From NCBI GenBank assembly GCA_037447605.1, contig CM074805.1:883724-947723 (forward strand): DNA of 64,000 nucleotides, in the 5' to 3' direction. A program made the position numbers and the translations under genes. The notes under the pieces were generated by a model, which saw only the letters and a list, made by a program, of their open reading frames with translations, was not told the DNA's origin and did not search any database. Source of the DNA: Zygnema circumcarinatum (Eukaryota > Streptophyta > Zygnematophyceae > Zygnematales > Zygnemataceae). Positions 44,601 to 56,800 of the stretch are shown piece after piece. How positions within the stretch are numbered: position 1 is the stretch's first letter; every line of letters begins with the position of its first letter.

Positions 44601-46275
44601 GTGGCTGTGAAAATTCAGACCTTCAGGAACACAAATGCATTAGGATACAATGGAAGTGTTTCCACTGAATAAGCAATGTAGCCTTGTTTGACAGCAATAG
44701 CTGGCCGAGGGCAGAGGGAGAGAAATAAAGAGTTGAGAGTGAAGCTGGGAAGGCTACTCACTGGCAGGTCTGCCTAAGAAGGCGACCTCGATGCAAGTAA
44801 CCCTGGAGAAAGGAAGGGTCCACCTCCACTGCCATGTCCAAATCCTTCAACGCTTCACCATTCTTCCTTTGCTGCAGGTACGCCGCAGCACGCTTGGTAT
44901 AACCAAGAGGTGCTTTAGGATCAGCTCCTGTCAGGTATACAAGTTGCGAAGGATAGAGGTTATTAGGAAGAATTGTGACGAGAGGGCTGTGATAATGGAA
45001 AAACTTTGTTATGGGTAATAGTCCATACAATCGCATCACCTGATACTGATTGGCCTCGAATGCAATCATGCCTATGATGGAACATTCAGTAGTCGGATCA
45101 ATTCTCAAAAACACTCTAGAATTGAATAAAGTAAGTGGTTTGCAACTTAACGGCATGAGTACACCAGTGTCCAATAAAACGAGAAGATGCACATTGGTAA
45201 AGAATTCATCTTGTCAATAATTTCAGTTGCCAAGAGCCCGTAGTCCCAAAATTATGACATGGAAAATGCTCATAACTTTGGAGCAAAGAGTTGACGAAAA
45301 TTCATAGCTTATCATAGTTATGGTCAGTCTAGACAAAAGGAACACAAGCCTAAACAACAGAATTGAGGCCTCCAGATATTGACAAGCACATATCCTTTGA
45401 TGCTCTATGGATGTTGACTGAGCACTCTGGTTGTTGTAAATAAATAGCTGTAGTTAAAGCAGTTTTACATTCTGCCAAAACCCAACATATGTAATGATAA
45501 AGTTCAACTTTATAGAAAATGCAAACGCATGTAAAAAGCAAAAAAGCGGGCGGAGCACAACTATGCCACACACTTGAAATGGCTGTAATCCCACCACTTC
45601 CATTACAATTGCATCCGCGTCCCACCGATAGGATGATTCCTTAATGCAAACCATCCAGCCACTTGTGGAAATGACAGTATTCATAATCTTTCTTATCCTA
45701 TATTCCGCGGCCACCACCTAATCAGTAAACATAGGCATTCTTGGTCGAATTGTCATTCGGCTGTCAAGCACTGTAAGTAGCTCAGGTTATGGTAGAAGGG
45801 TCTCACCAATAAAGTCACTGTAGTGTTTAATGGCCGCCGTGAACTCCCCTCTCGAGATAGCCTGGTCTCCTGCTTGCAAGAGAGAGCCTGCTCCCACAAG
45901 ATCACAACATAGAGGAAGAGCATCAGCTCTATAACCTTCCCACTGAACCGCTGTTAAATAGGATCGTGAAGTAACAACTTTGTGTTCCTGACACGTGACA
46001 TTACCACAGTACAAGACACATAGCAATTCCGGAAACGGAAATTTGTCGAGATCATTACTAGTCCTCAGAAGGTCAAGATTTGGGCATCTTCATATAAATG
46101 TGATTTGAAATAAAGACTTACCTGCGTCCGCTGAAACACTCCTTATGAATGTAGCAGCAATAAGAGAAACAGCGATTTGAGCTGCTGAAGCTGATAAATG
46201 ACGACTTCTTGAATTGCAAAGTGATCCCATCAGGAGAGGTGCACCCGAAAATCTGCAGATAGACAGTCCCGCCAT
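41627..46275 (-). CDS. P58IPK: P58IPK/DNAJC3-type ER co-chaperone (TPR repeats plus J domain)
   Basis: Eleven exons: 46275-46122, 45887-45807, 44927-44762, 44554-44353, 44195-44035, 43749-43656, 43472-43407, 43111-42965, 42757-42677, 42453-42235 and 41797-41627; total 1542 bp, 513 residues. An N-terminal hydrophobic segment ([19 protein letters not shown], about residues 30-48) fits a signal peptide. About nine TPR units follow, with motifs such as [23 protein letters not shown] and [11 protein letters not shown]. The J domain is at about 405-470 with HPD at 434-436, then a Gly/Phe-rich tail ending FGGFG. The order TPR then J is that of P58IPK, which binds unfolded proteins in the ER lumen and hands them to BiP. 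Length agrees with the family (about 480-510). The G/F tail is at the very C-terminus, as in homologues, and no ER-retention tetrapeptide is visible. Confidence 0.93.
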
Positions 46276-48473
46276 TATGTAAAGGTGTCAGCAAACGGCT
46301 TCATCAGCCGTCTAGGTTTGTCGGCCGACAGCAGATCAAGCAAACAATCAAATCCGCAGAGTGGCGCCTTTTTTTTTATTTTTTCCTTGCAGAAACTTTT
46401 ACTTTTCAACGACGAATTCTAAAGTTAAAAATGCGAAGGCTTGAACGTTCATGAGTCAGCTCGATTATATGCAGAAGATTCTGAGCAAACCTGGTGGGTT
46501 CTTGTTCCCGTCGGTGTTTGAATCTCCCCATCGAACGCGGATTAGTCAGAATTGCTCTAAAGGAAGAAACGGACGTTTCTGAGGGCAGCTAGTGATGTCA
46601 AACCAGCATTTTTGAAAAAGACGAACTCATCCCCTTCTGTACCCTAAAATCATTAAATCTTAAAAATAAAAGGCAAAATGAGTGGACACAGCACTGCAAC
46701 TTCAATCAAACAAGCTATCTCCTAATTCCTCGCGACGTTCGACTTGCCAGACTCCAACGCAACCGCTTGCAATTGACGTCCTTCACCATGGATGCTGATC
46801 CTCCCTGCGATTCCTGTAGCATCTATTCACATCTGCAGCCGCATCCTGCACTCTGCATTCCTGCGTGCCCCAGGTCGACCTAATCCTGAACCTGCACCAT
46901 TCCAAAGAGCAGCAATGGTGGCAGTACAAGGTACAAGGCACTAACCTACAAAGCGACCGAACCGGATTACGTCAAACCAATGTGAGCGCCACAACGACGT
47001 CCGCATGTGGCGAACGTGTGAGCGGACCGCTAGAAATTTTTCATTCCGAATTGGATGGTACCGATGAGCCCTGGCTCGGAGGGGGCTGTTTCTGACCGTC
47101 CGATATGACCGACAAAAGCAGCAAAACGATGCGCTGACCGTGGAAGGATCTCGATTGTCGACGACTTTCCAACGATTTGCTCCATCTCTCATTGGGTGAA
47201 AAAAACAACCAATGACCATATGCCACGTAGGAGAGCTGCAATTTTTTTCTGACGTGGCGTTGCGCGATTGGGCGAAGTGAGTCGATGGGAGTGCACCCGT
47301 CCCAGAGTGCCCTCCCTCCCTCCCTCCCTCCCTGTCCCTGCGCCGTCCCTTGGTCCTTGGTGCCCTCTCCACTCCTCTCCTCTCCTCATGGCTTCCTCCT
47401 CTCCCGGCTCGTGCGCAAACCCAGCCCTACCTGCCCGACGGGGAAAAATGGAAAGGGATGTTGCATTTATCTCACAGAAAAAGAGGCTCCACAGTCTGCA
47501 CATGCGCATATGCGGTACATGACTGCAGTGGAGTTGGAGCAACCGGTCATGAGTCACACACCGGACGGTCCAATCCAGTCCAATGGCTTTGTAAAGTCCG
47601 TCCTCCCTGGTCTGTTCATGATGCGCACTGATGATTGAAGGTTTGCAATGTTACGGTGGAACAGCGGCCTCGTTACAAACACACGACAGCGCAGGAAGAA
47701 ACTGGTCTGGCGAGACGGTAACCTCACTGTCGTTGACGGTAAAAGAGCGCTAAGAGCGTTCGCATCCTGCTCAGGGCCTCTAATTTGGCGGAGAGTGTGT
47801 GCTCGGCCTGCTTGCCTGCCTGCCTGCTTTTCATCATCATAGGCACGCGGGATGAAACCTCCATACAAGTCCTGCCTACCGCAAGCTGACTACTGTGCAT
47901 CCCTGGATTCAGCCCTCGCCAGATAGAGCAGCAACATGAATGAGGGAGGCCGAGCTGCAGGATAGAAAAAGGAGTTCTTGGTTCAGATGGAGCTGCAGAA
48001 CTTGCAGAGGAGGAGCTAAGACGACGGAAGTGTCACATGACAGTTACGGACAATTGACAATAATGTCAGCAGTGATATGGAGTTTCTGCTCTGACAGAAT
48101 TGATGATTTTACTAACTACCTCTTCTATCTCAAGTCACTTCCCGATTCTTGATTTTAATAGCATTGCTAGTTTACGAGACCATTGGCGGTTAGTTCATAG
48201 ATATATTTGATAATTCTTTGCGAAGCTGCCTGACTGCTTAGGCATACAACTTTCTGCTTTAATGCTCAGTGTGTTTTGATGGCAAGATGGCTTGGTGCTT
48301 AAGTAGCACAACGATTCTAGGCAGCTTCTACATGTGGCTATTCCTAGGCATTTGCGTCGCCGGTTTAGACTCTTGTTAATGTTTAAGCAGTCCAAAGGAA
48401 TTAACGTAGAGCTGCAAAGAACGTTACGTTAATGTCTCTGTTTTGAACAAATGCTTTACTTCTATTCTACCAG
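46276..48473. other. Intergenic region, mostly without recognised features
   Basis: 46276-46900 is the presumed promoter of the co-chaperone gene. Around 47215-47260 there are GCCACGTAGG and ACGTGGCG, then TCCC units at 47312-47332. A short open frame at 47388-47522 (MASSSPGSCANPALPARR start) could be a first exon but has no linked partner. At 47813-47828 GCCT is repeated. No gene is claimed. Confidence 0.4.
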
Positions 48474-48875
48474 TCAACAAAGACAAAGGCTGCCACTTTT
48501 TGAGGCTGAATTCTTTTGGCATAAGGTGAGTTATGTACGCTGTTATCTTCCAGGGAACATAGTAGGGCAACTGACATAGATGTATTCAGTGCTTCTAGAC
48601 CTTTCCCAGGTCTTTTTCTTCTTGATAATGGCTTGGGACAGCGACGGAATGTGTGAGAACATCAGCGGGGAGAGTGGCAACTCTGACCATCTCTTCTAAA
48701 CAGTCTCATTCCTTCATTATTGCTTTCCTTACAGTTTATTGAGGCTGAGATAATGGAGGAAAGGAAGAAAGGGCACATTTTCGAACAAGCATTCGTTGTT
48801 GACAGCAGGATGGCAGAGCATTGCTCTTTGCATTTAAGTGATTGCCTCGTAGTTTCTGGAGACTTCTATTCATGA
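48474..48875 (+). CDS. Possible last two exons of a small unrecognised gene
   Basis: 48474-48525 lies between a good acceptor (TTCTATTCTACCAG) and donor (ATAAG/GTGAGT), and reads QQRQRLPLFEAEFFWHK. It joins in phase 0 to 48735-48875, which has acceptor TTTCCTTACAG, reads FIEAEIMEERKKGHIFEQ and ends in TGA. An exon with donor CGGAA/GTGTCA near 47970-48030 (GSDGAAELAEEELRRR) would supply the needed two bases. No start exon was found and I do not recognise the protein. The charged, helical character and clean splice signals make it more than chance, but it is weak. Confidence 0.35.
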
Positions 48876-50896
48876 CTTTCTGTCTCTTGTTAACTTGAAG
48901 GTTCCCATATTGAGTATGCACTTGATTTTCGCCCGCACTGGTTGCATATGCAGATCTCTTGTGCGGATGCAGGCAGTCAGCACGGCGGTGAGTGGGTTGA
49001 AGCAGTTGTCAATGTGTTGGAAGTCTGTAGTTCGTTTCAAAACGCTGTACAAAGTGTGCGACGGACATGAGGTGTACAACATGAGATCAACAACAGCTAC
49101 GTTCCTAGGATCAGTTGGGATTAGCTTTGGTAAAACATGGCTTGGTATTTATACACTCGGCTATCTTAATCGATTTAGCTAACTGCCCAAACTATCTTTG
49201 ACTAGTGACGCCACAAACTTTTTGCTTTCCTATCGTCAATTGAGCGCGTTTCGTTCTTGCAAGGAGATGGCACGGCACAAAACATTCAAATTAATTCATT
49301 AAAAGCAGGCAAGAGCAATTAATGTTATCGGCTTTATTCATTTATTCATACATCCTTCTTTCTCTGGAAACACATCAAACACGTTTCCTCGTCGCAACAA
49401 CACCAAAGTTTGAAAGCTCCCCTGCCATGATTGTTCGCGAGAATAACGTAACGCATTATAAACGAGAAGTAATTATTGTTTTTAGGGTGGAAAAACGACG
49501 CGAAAAACTCACGACGCCGATGCCATCAAATGTACACGGACAAAAGCAGCATGGAGAACTACGAGGAACCAGCCAACCAACCGGTCACAAATGTCCAAGG
49601 ACAAAAACGAACAACCCATTAACAGTACATATGACTGGTCCTGGCCCACTTGCGCCTCCGCGGCCCTCCCCCGCCCCGCCCCGCCCGGCGAGTCAAGCCG
49701 GGTCCCCCCAAGCCCCGCCCCGTCCCGTGCGCGCGCGCGTGCGGGCGCATAGCTGGCGCTGCCCGCATCCGCTGACTCGGACTTCTGCCGCGTGCCTCGT
49801 CCCGCCCGCCCGCCAGACAAATCTCCCGCCCTCCCTTGGCCCAGCCGCCCACGTGCCCCCCCCCAAGATCCGCCCGTCCGTCCATCCGCCCGTCCGTCCG
49901 CCCGTCCGTCCGTCCGTCCGTCCGTCCGTCCGTCCGTCCGTCCGTCCGTCCGTCCGTCCGTCCGTCCGTCCGTCCGTCCGTCCGTCCGTCCGTCCGTCCG
50001 TCCGCCGCCCGCCCGCCCGCGGCGCCTCCCGCGTCCGCCAAAGATCGCAATCCATCCATCCGTCCGTCCGTCCATTCCCGCGACTCCCGCGGACGGACGG
50101 ACGGACGGAGTGGTGCGCGCACCCCCCAGGCCCAGCCGACCCGCCGTCCGTCCGTCCATGCTGTCCTGCCGTGCCCGCACCACCGCCTTAGGCCGCCACC
50201 GCCCGTACGGAGCCTCGATTTCCGTTCGCTCCAGAGCCAGGGTCGCTACGCCCACGTGGCGCGCGGCCATTCGCACTACCGTACGCGACTCCGTACGTGT
50301 CGGTGGCGGATCGCACTCATGCTGCGCGAGTTCTGATTGGCTCCGCGCATTGCGGGCGTGAACCTTTGATTATCCGCCGGCGATCGGCGGCGCGCTTTAC
50401 AGGCGAGAGCCCACTGTGGCCGTACGACCAATCCGTACGATCGCTCCGCCTGCTGAAGCGCTTTCACGAGGCGGTCAAAAACCGACTGCCTGTCGTTTTG
50501 GGCGCATTCAATGCGCGAGGGCGGCGGAACGGACGACGCGAACCTGACCGCCGGCCTGCTGCCGGCCGGCAGCGGACGGCAACTGCCGGCCGGCCAGGCG
50601 CTGACGGGCCCGCCAATGAGAACGGGCAGACTGAGTGCCAGATGGCCGCCCGCTGCCGCGGGGCCCCCCTCCAACCGCACGGACGTCAACCGCAGGAACC
50701 GCGGAGAACGGATTCAGTTGCGGCCGCAGCAAGGTCTGCAGGATGCAGTGCAGGGGGAAGCGCGGTTGCTGGAGCTGCTGCTAGCAGGCAGGGCCATGGC
50801 GGCAAGGGGGGCGGGAACAAGAGAGAGAAGGGAGGAGAGAGGAAGGTGAGGTCTGTCGTAGAGTGATACAGCAAGAAATGCGCTGCGTCTTTCGTC
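48876..50896 (+). promoter_or_regulatory. Upstream region of the kinesin gene, with dispersed repeat and motif island
   Basis: No supported exon. 49523-49571 is the second copy of the dispersed element at 14571-14619. From about 49640 the DNA becomes very GC-rich and holds a CCGT array. 50195-50450 carries CGTACG-type strings at about 50201, 50281, 50294, 50418 and 50431 and a CCCACGTGGCGC at about 50251-50262. These are the same two motif types seen upstream of other genes here. ORFs reading through the CCGT array are repeat artefacts. Confidence 0.5.
49876..50003. repeat. Tetranucleotide repeat CCGT
   Basis: About 30 units of GTCC/CCGT, with CCGC variants at the low-coordinate end. Shorter tracts of the same unit, in both orientations, follow at about 50058-50078, 50092-50107 and 50140-50156. 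All frames are open in both directions, giving Arg-Pro-Ser-Val and Asp-Gly-Arg-Thr repeats that are not real proteins. Confidence 0.95.
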
Positions 50897-53800
50897 ATGG
50901 ATACGCCGCAGCAAGAACTCGTTTTGGCAGGAGACGACTCGCCAGTTGTGCTGACTGAGCAGTCCGTGAAAGTTGCTGTGAATATCCGTCCACTGATTGC
51001 GTCGGAGGTTGCAAGTGCCTGTCAGGAATGTCTCGCAGCTGTTCCAGGCGAGCCGCAGGTGAGCCAGCAGAACACAGATTTGGAAGGAGCAAGCGTCCTG
51101 TCCGGGGAGCATGTTTGTGCTGGTTTACTGAAGGAGGAACAGGTTGTAGAAAATGGAGGCTTAGAATGTCTCAAGCCGCAGATTGTAGAAAATGGAGGCT
51201 TAGAATGTCTCAAGCCGCAGGTTGTAGAAAATGGAGGCTTAGAATGTCTCAAGCCGCAGGAACTTCATATCTTGCTTGTAGTTCGTCGATTCCTTTTGCT
51301 TTGGTATAATCTCCTCTTGTTAGATGTAATCTTGTAGCAGATGGTCTGAGTATGCGTTGGCGGAAAGATATCCTGAACGCGGTTTAAGTCTTTAAAATTG
51401 ACCGTCCTCATCCTTTCACCTGTGGGCTTGGTACCTCTCCTTCAGTCTGACAATGAAAAGTCAACGTTACATCAGATTGGCCATTTTCCAGCTTATTAGT
51501 CGGTCAGTCGTTTTTTGAAAGGCTTGTGAATATGCAGAATTTGTACTCCGATAGCTCTTTCAGAGACGTCAGAATCAAAATATTGTGTGTATGTAGGACG
51601 ATGGCTTTTGATTAGAAGTTAGTTCAATAGTCGCCAGGGAGTGCTAGGAACAGAAATGCAACTAGCCGTCTGAGCACTCAGTGTAAAAGTACGGTACAGC
51701 GCAGAGCTTAGCGTAGCGTAGGTGGTTGGGAAGCCTGTGATCGATTGAAATGCTTACCAAAAGCAGAACTCTTTGTATTCTTCATACCCCTTTCAACGTC
51801 AGTACTTGTGGCGATTTGAGACTGCGAAGTGAAATTTCACTCATCTAGTTTATTTTCTTTGCGCCAATTCACTTGTTGTTTTGCATCCTGCTGCCTCTGC
51901 ACTCCCTTTTTCATAACATTCGATACGTTATTTTAGTTTCATAGTTTTAATAGAGTACTTGTCGGGTTAGAGTCCTGATATCCTGAATATTTCACAAAAG
52001 AATATGGATTTTGTGTGATTATACAGGTGCAAGTAATACCTTTGCGGGCGGCTTTCACCTTCGACCATGTCTATGGCGGTGGGGGGATTCCCATGTCCCG
52101 CCTGTTTGATGAGTGTGTTCAGCCTCTCGTGGATGGCCTCTTCCAAGGCTACAATGCGACTGTTCTTGCTTACGGACAGGTAATTAATGAGGGCATATTT
52201 CAGGTCTAATGCCAATTTACAACTAAGAAATTTGTGTTCCCTCCTCGATAGGATGGTGGTTAATTTGTTCCTTAGATTTCAGCAAGTCCCGCAGACGTGA
52301 ATCCTCATTAGCATATGAGATAGAGCTGAACAAATATCACGAAAGAGCTTTCCTAAATTGAAGTCTTTGTTGGATATGGTATTTTTGCAGACGGGATCAG
52401 GGAAATCCTACACCATGGGAACTGGATATTCGGTGAATGGAGGCTTAGACCAAGGTGTCACTCCACAGGTCATGAATAGCCTCTTCGAACGGGTGGAGAG
52501 GCTGAAGCCCAGAGCGCGATTCCATATTCGCGTTTGTCTCATCGAGGTGTGTATGTACATAATAATGTACTCTCCATTTAGGATCGCATAGGTGGTTTCG
52601 TTTGATCAAGTGATAAATTCTTTATGACTTAATACACACAATTGTCATTTTCATTTTCTATTCTTAACTCGCTAGATTGCATCATGACTTCCTTAGACAT
52701 GACTGCTTGCCTCTGGCTCTCTTTCAGCTGTTGAAATTGTTCTAAGCTTGACTCTGTGACTATGGAGGGACGTGAAGCAGCCTCCACTGTGAGGTTCAGA
52801 GGGTCACCTAAGGGACTTAGACTTGACCATGGACGATGACAAAAAGTCGCTAAATTTATTGACAATGCAAACTGTCTCGTCGTTTGAGTTTACAGGTGCA
52901 CAATGATGAAATCAGGGACCTTTTGGATCTCTCTATGGAGACAATTGGATCAGGAGGAGCGTCACCTGCGTGCTTTCCCAGCACACCTAAGAAGCCGCCC
53001 CCAATTCAGCTAAGTGAAAAGCAGCCAATCACCATCAGAGAACTTGCGGGTGGAGTGGCCCTTGTTGGAGCAACAGAGGTGGAAGTGCATTCGCTTCAAG
53101 ATATGGTGGAGTGTCTTGAGAACGGCCTCCTCTTCCGTGCTACTGGCAGTCATCTAATGAACGCACGCTCAAGGTAATTCTCTACAAAGCACACAACTTG
53201 AAAAAAATGTACTAAAAAGGCTGTGCTGCAAAGTTTCCGACGCAGCTTCCATGTCATGCTTGTGACTACTTTAGGCCCTTCTGTGAGTAGTGAAGGCTCG
53301 GAGTTTTCGCTGTGTTATCTCATTCTTTACTACTTGGCCATGAGGAAGGGTTACTCATTTAAGTCAAGTAAACATTTATTAGTTTGGTCACTCGACACTT
53401 TTGTATTATGCATAAGTTGTGTCATCCCTATAATCAGCAGAAAACTATGGATTAGGAGAAATTGGAACAAGGTATGTGATGGACTTCCATCCTGTGGATG
53501 AGTCTGACATACAATCTACGTTTGGCTATTTGGTGCAGCCGAAGTCACGCGATTTTCACAATTACAGTCGAACAGCAAAGGTGGCGCAGTGAACTCGAGG
53601 CGGGGGTTGAGGAGCCCGGAGAGTATCTGTCTGCAAAAATGCATTTGGTGGATTTGGCAGGCTCCGAGCGCATAAAGCGTACAAAGGCAGAGGGTCTTCG
53701 TATGAAGGAAGGTAGGTGGCGGCAAATGTGTCTTTTTTTTTTAACAATGGCAGGAGCTGGTGTTTTGCAGTGATGCTTAGTTTTGAAGAGTTTTCAATGG

Positions 53801-56800
53801 TTTATATAGATCTCAGAGGATTCGCGACTATAGTGACCAAGGGCCGCTTCCACTTCTGGGCTGATTCTCTGTAACTCTTCTGGCAGGCATTCACATTAAT
53901 AGGGGACTTCTTGCATTAGGAAACGTGATTAGCTCATTGGGCGATGAAAAGAAACGACGAGAAGGTGGCCACGTGCCATATAGAGACAGCAAACTCACTC
54001 GTCTTCTCCAGGTGAGACATCTGATTAAAGTGGCACTGCAAAACTTCAGAATCTTGTGATTAGCAATTATGTGGTTTTTGAGGGCAAGAGGCAAAACTTG
54101 AACTCTAACGTGGTGGGATGTAATATAGCACAAAATTTCGCGTGAGTCAGAAGCTTGGAGTGCTTGCATATGATTTTCATCAGGTACGGTGTGGGAGGAC
54201 AGAGTTAGTTATTTGGCTGAACTGGGGTTCATGCAGCGATTGAGATGGTCTGGTTTAAAAACAGTGTTTCTTGATTCCTATAACAAACATGTAGTAGTAA
54301 TGTGGTTGGTTGTACAGGATTCGCTGGGTGGAAACAGCAGAACTGTCATGATTGGTACGTGACCACTCTTGCCCCTTCCAGTTAAAACTTGTTGTCCCAA
54401 GTTGTACTGGATATTGAAAAAGCACTCCTAACTGTAGTTCATCTGGGATACTTTCATGTGTTACTACCGAGAAGAGTACGTATGCGCTCCTGTCATGGGA
54501 AGTGACTGGTTGAGGACAGGGTTATACTGTAGGTTGCATAGCCTCATCGGGTGCCCAACTGATAGTTTGCTTCAGCGGGTCTGAGGTTGCCAGCAATTTC
54601 TTTTGTGTTTTTGCTGCAAAGACTAGGGTGGCTGACGATAACTGACCAAAGACTCGAATGAAGTCATAGTGAATTGGATATCAACTGTGGGGACGTTGTA
54701 AGGCGTTCAACTAGCATTGGAGATAGCAGTCATTGAGCCACTGGGAGGCTGCTCAATTGTAGCATAAGCAAGTGTGGGATTGCCCGGTTGGCAATGCAGC
54801 TTGTGTGAGCCCAGCAGACACCAACCTTGAGGAGACTATGAACACCCTCAAGTACGCTAATCGCGCCCGCAACATAGAAAATAAGGCAACGGTAAAGCTC
54901 TCTTCCAAGGACTCATGGAGCAGGAGAAATGGCAACGGAGAGGGTGCAGAATGGAGCATGTTGGTCCCGTTTCTGCTGCATGTTATCCCTGTTGGGCTGC
55001 ATGTTGAGCATATATGATGACTTTCCTTTCCTATAGCTGCATTAACATGAACCTGCAGAGGGTCTCTCTTTGAGCAGGTGAACCGATTAGGAGAGCAGCC
55101 ATCGATTGAACTTCAACGCCTTCGGCAGCAGCTGTTGATGCTGCAGGCGGAGGTAGCAGCGGCGAAGGGTAGCGTTCCAAGTGTCAGCAAATCTGGAGAT
55201 GACATGCAGGTGAGGAGTTCAGCTGCTTGAAAGCAGTGACTAAAGAGTTTTTTCAGTTGATAGATGCTGACCAGGTTGATCGCTGTAGTTGACCCACGTG
55301 ATGCATTGATTACTCTTTTGCTTTGAGGTCTATGTATGCGATCATTTTCTTCAGATTTGCAAAGTGAAATAATTCCTATATCTTCTGGAAGGAGAGGCAA
55401 ATTATAATAGCTTGGAGCTTTAGTCTGCCGAGTTCATGACACTGTTTATGACTTTTTACGTATGTTACGTTAAGCATCGCAAATACGGGCAACAAGCTTC
55501 CTTCCGTCTGCCTTTTTAAAGGATAACCTGCTATTTCAACGCATAATGAAATTAGCAGACACAATGGTGGATTGAAGAGACTGACCTGGGACTGGAAATT
55601 CTGCTTGCAGACCCTCAAGCAAAAAATGTCTTTTTTGGAGTCAACGAATGCTAAATTTCGGCAGGCATTAGTTGAGGCTCGCGAGGCACAGGCTACTTCA
55701 GCAAAGCAGGTTTCAGAACTTGAAGCTCGAAATGTGAAGCTTGCAGCGGAGTTGGCTCTCGCATTAGAAACAGCTCGGAGTGAAGCGCAGTCTGAGTTGG
55801 AGAGTAATGCCCAAACGATTGCCCAACTTCAAGCACAATTGCAGGCCGCAAGAGCGGAAGCAAAGGCAGAGATGGAGAGGATGAAGGCTGCAGATTCTGA
55901 ATTCCGATCAAAGTTTGTGGCACTGCGTGATAATGCGCGAGAAGAGGCAGAGGGATTATGGAGAAGTGAGGCACAACTTCGAGCAGAGATTGGAGCAGTT
56001 CAGGAACGTGTACACACTGAAGCGAAGCGAGTTTTGGTTGCAGAAACGGCAGAGAAACAGTTAAGGGCTCAGTTGAACGTGAGCAGAGAGCAGTTGGAGG
56101 CAGAGGAGAGGAAGGTTCAAGCAGCGGAAAGTGCCGGAAGAGCATTGCAGACAGAGTTGCTTGCACTTCAAGGGAAAGTGGAGGCTGAAACCAAAGACTT
56201 ACAGGAGAAAAATGAGCTTTTGAAGACGGCATTAGCTGCTGCGCAAGAGGGAGGGAGAGCAGAAAAAGAGAGAGCTGAGAAGGCTTTGGCAGAAAACAAG
56301 CATCTTGCAGCTCGTGCTGAAGCAGCTGAGGCAAGAGCAGAAATGGAGACACAAAGAGCCATGGATGCTCAAGCAGCTGCACTTGCTGCACAATCGACCA
56401 TTGTACAGCTCACATCTCAAATAATGGGGAGTAGAGAGAGTGTTGGAGTGGAGGTTGCGGCGACTAATCGACAAATGCAGACAAATTTGGTTGCTGCCCA
56501 AGAGCTCGTGCAGGTGGAGGCAACAAAGGCACTTGAAGCTCAAACTTCTGTTGCCCAACTTAGGGCTGAGGTGGCAGCAGCACAAGAGATGGTTAGGCGA
56601 GAAGAAGAGAGGAGAGAAGAGGTGCAGGCGGCCATGGTGAGGGAGCAGCAGAGGGTGGTTGAATCGCAGGAGAAGGCAGCGGAGGCCATGGCAAGAGCGA
56701 GAGAATTGGAAGGTAGCGTTGTTGCACTTCAGGAAACCATGCGGAGAGTGGATGGAGAATTAAAGCAGGCAAGAGAGAGGATAGGAGAGGAGGAAACTAG

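Noticed and set aside
47388-47522. Small 44-residue ORF (MASSSPGSCANP start) as first exon of the candidate gene at 48474
   Set aside because: Its best donor leaves the wrong phase for the next candidate exon, so a link could not be supported.
49322-50276. Long ORFs with Arg-Pro-Ser-Val or Asp-Gly-Arg-Thr repeats
   Set aside because: Artefacts of the CCGT array.
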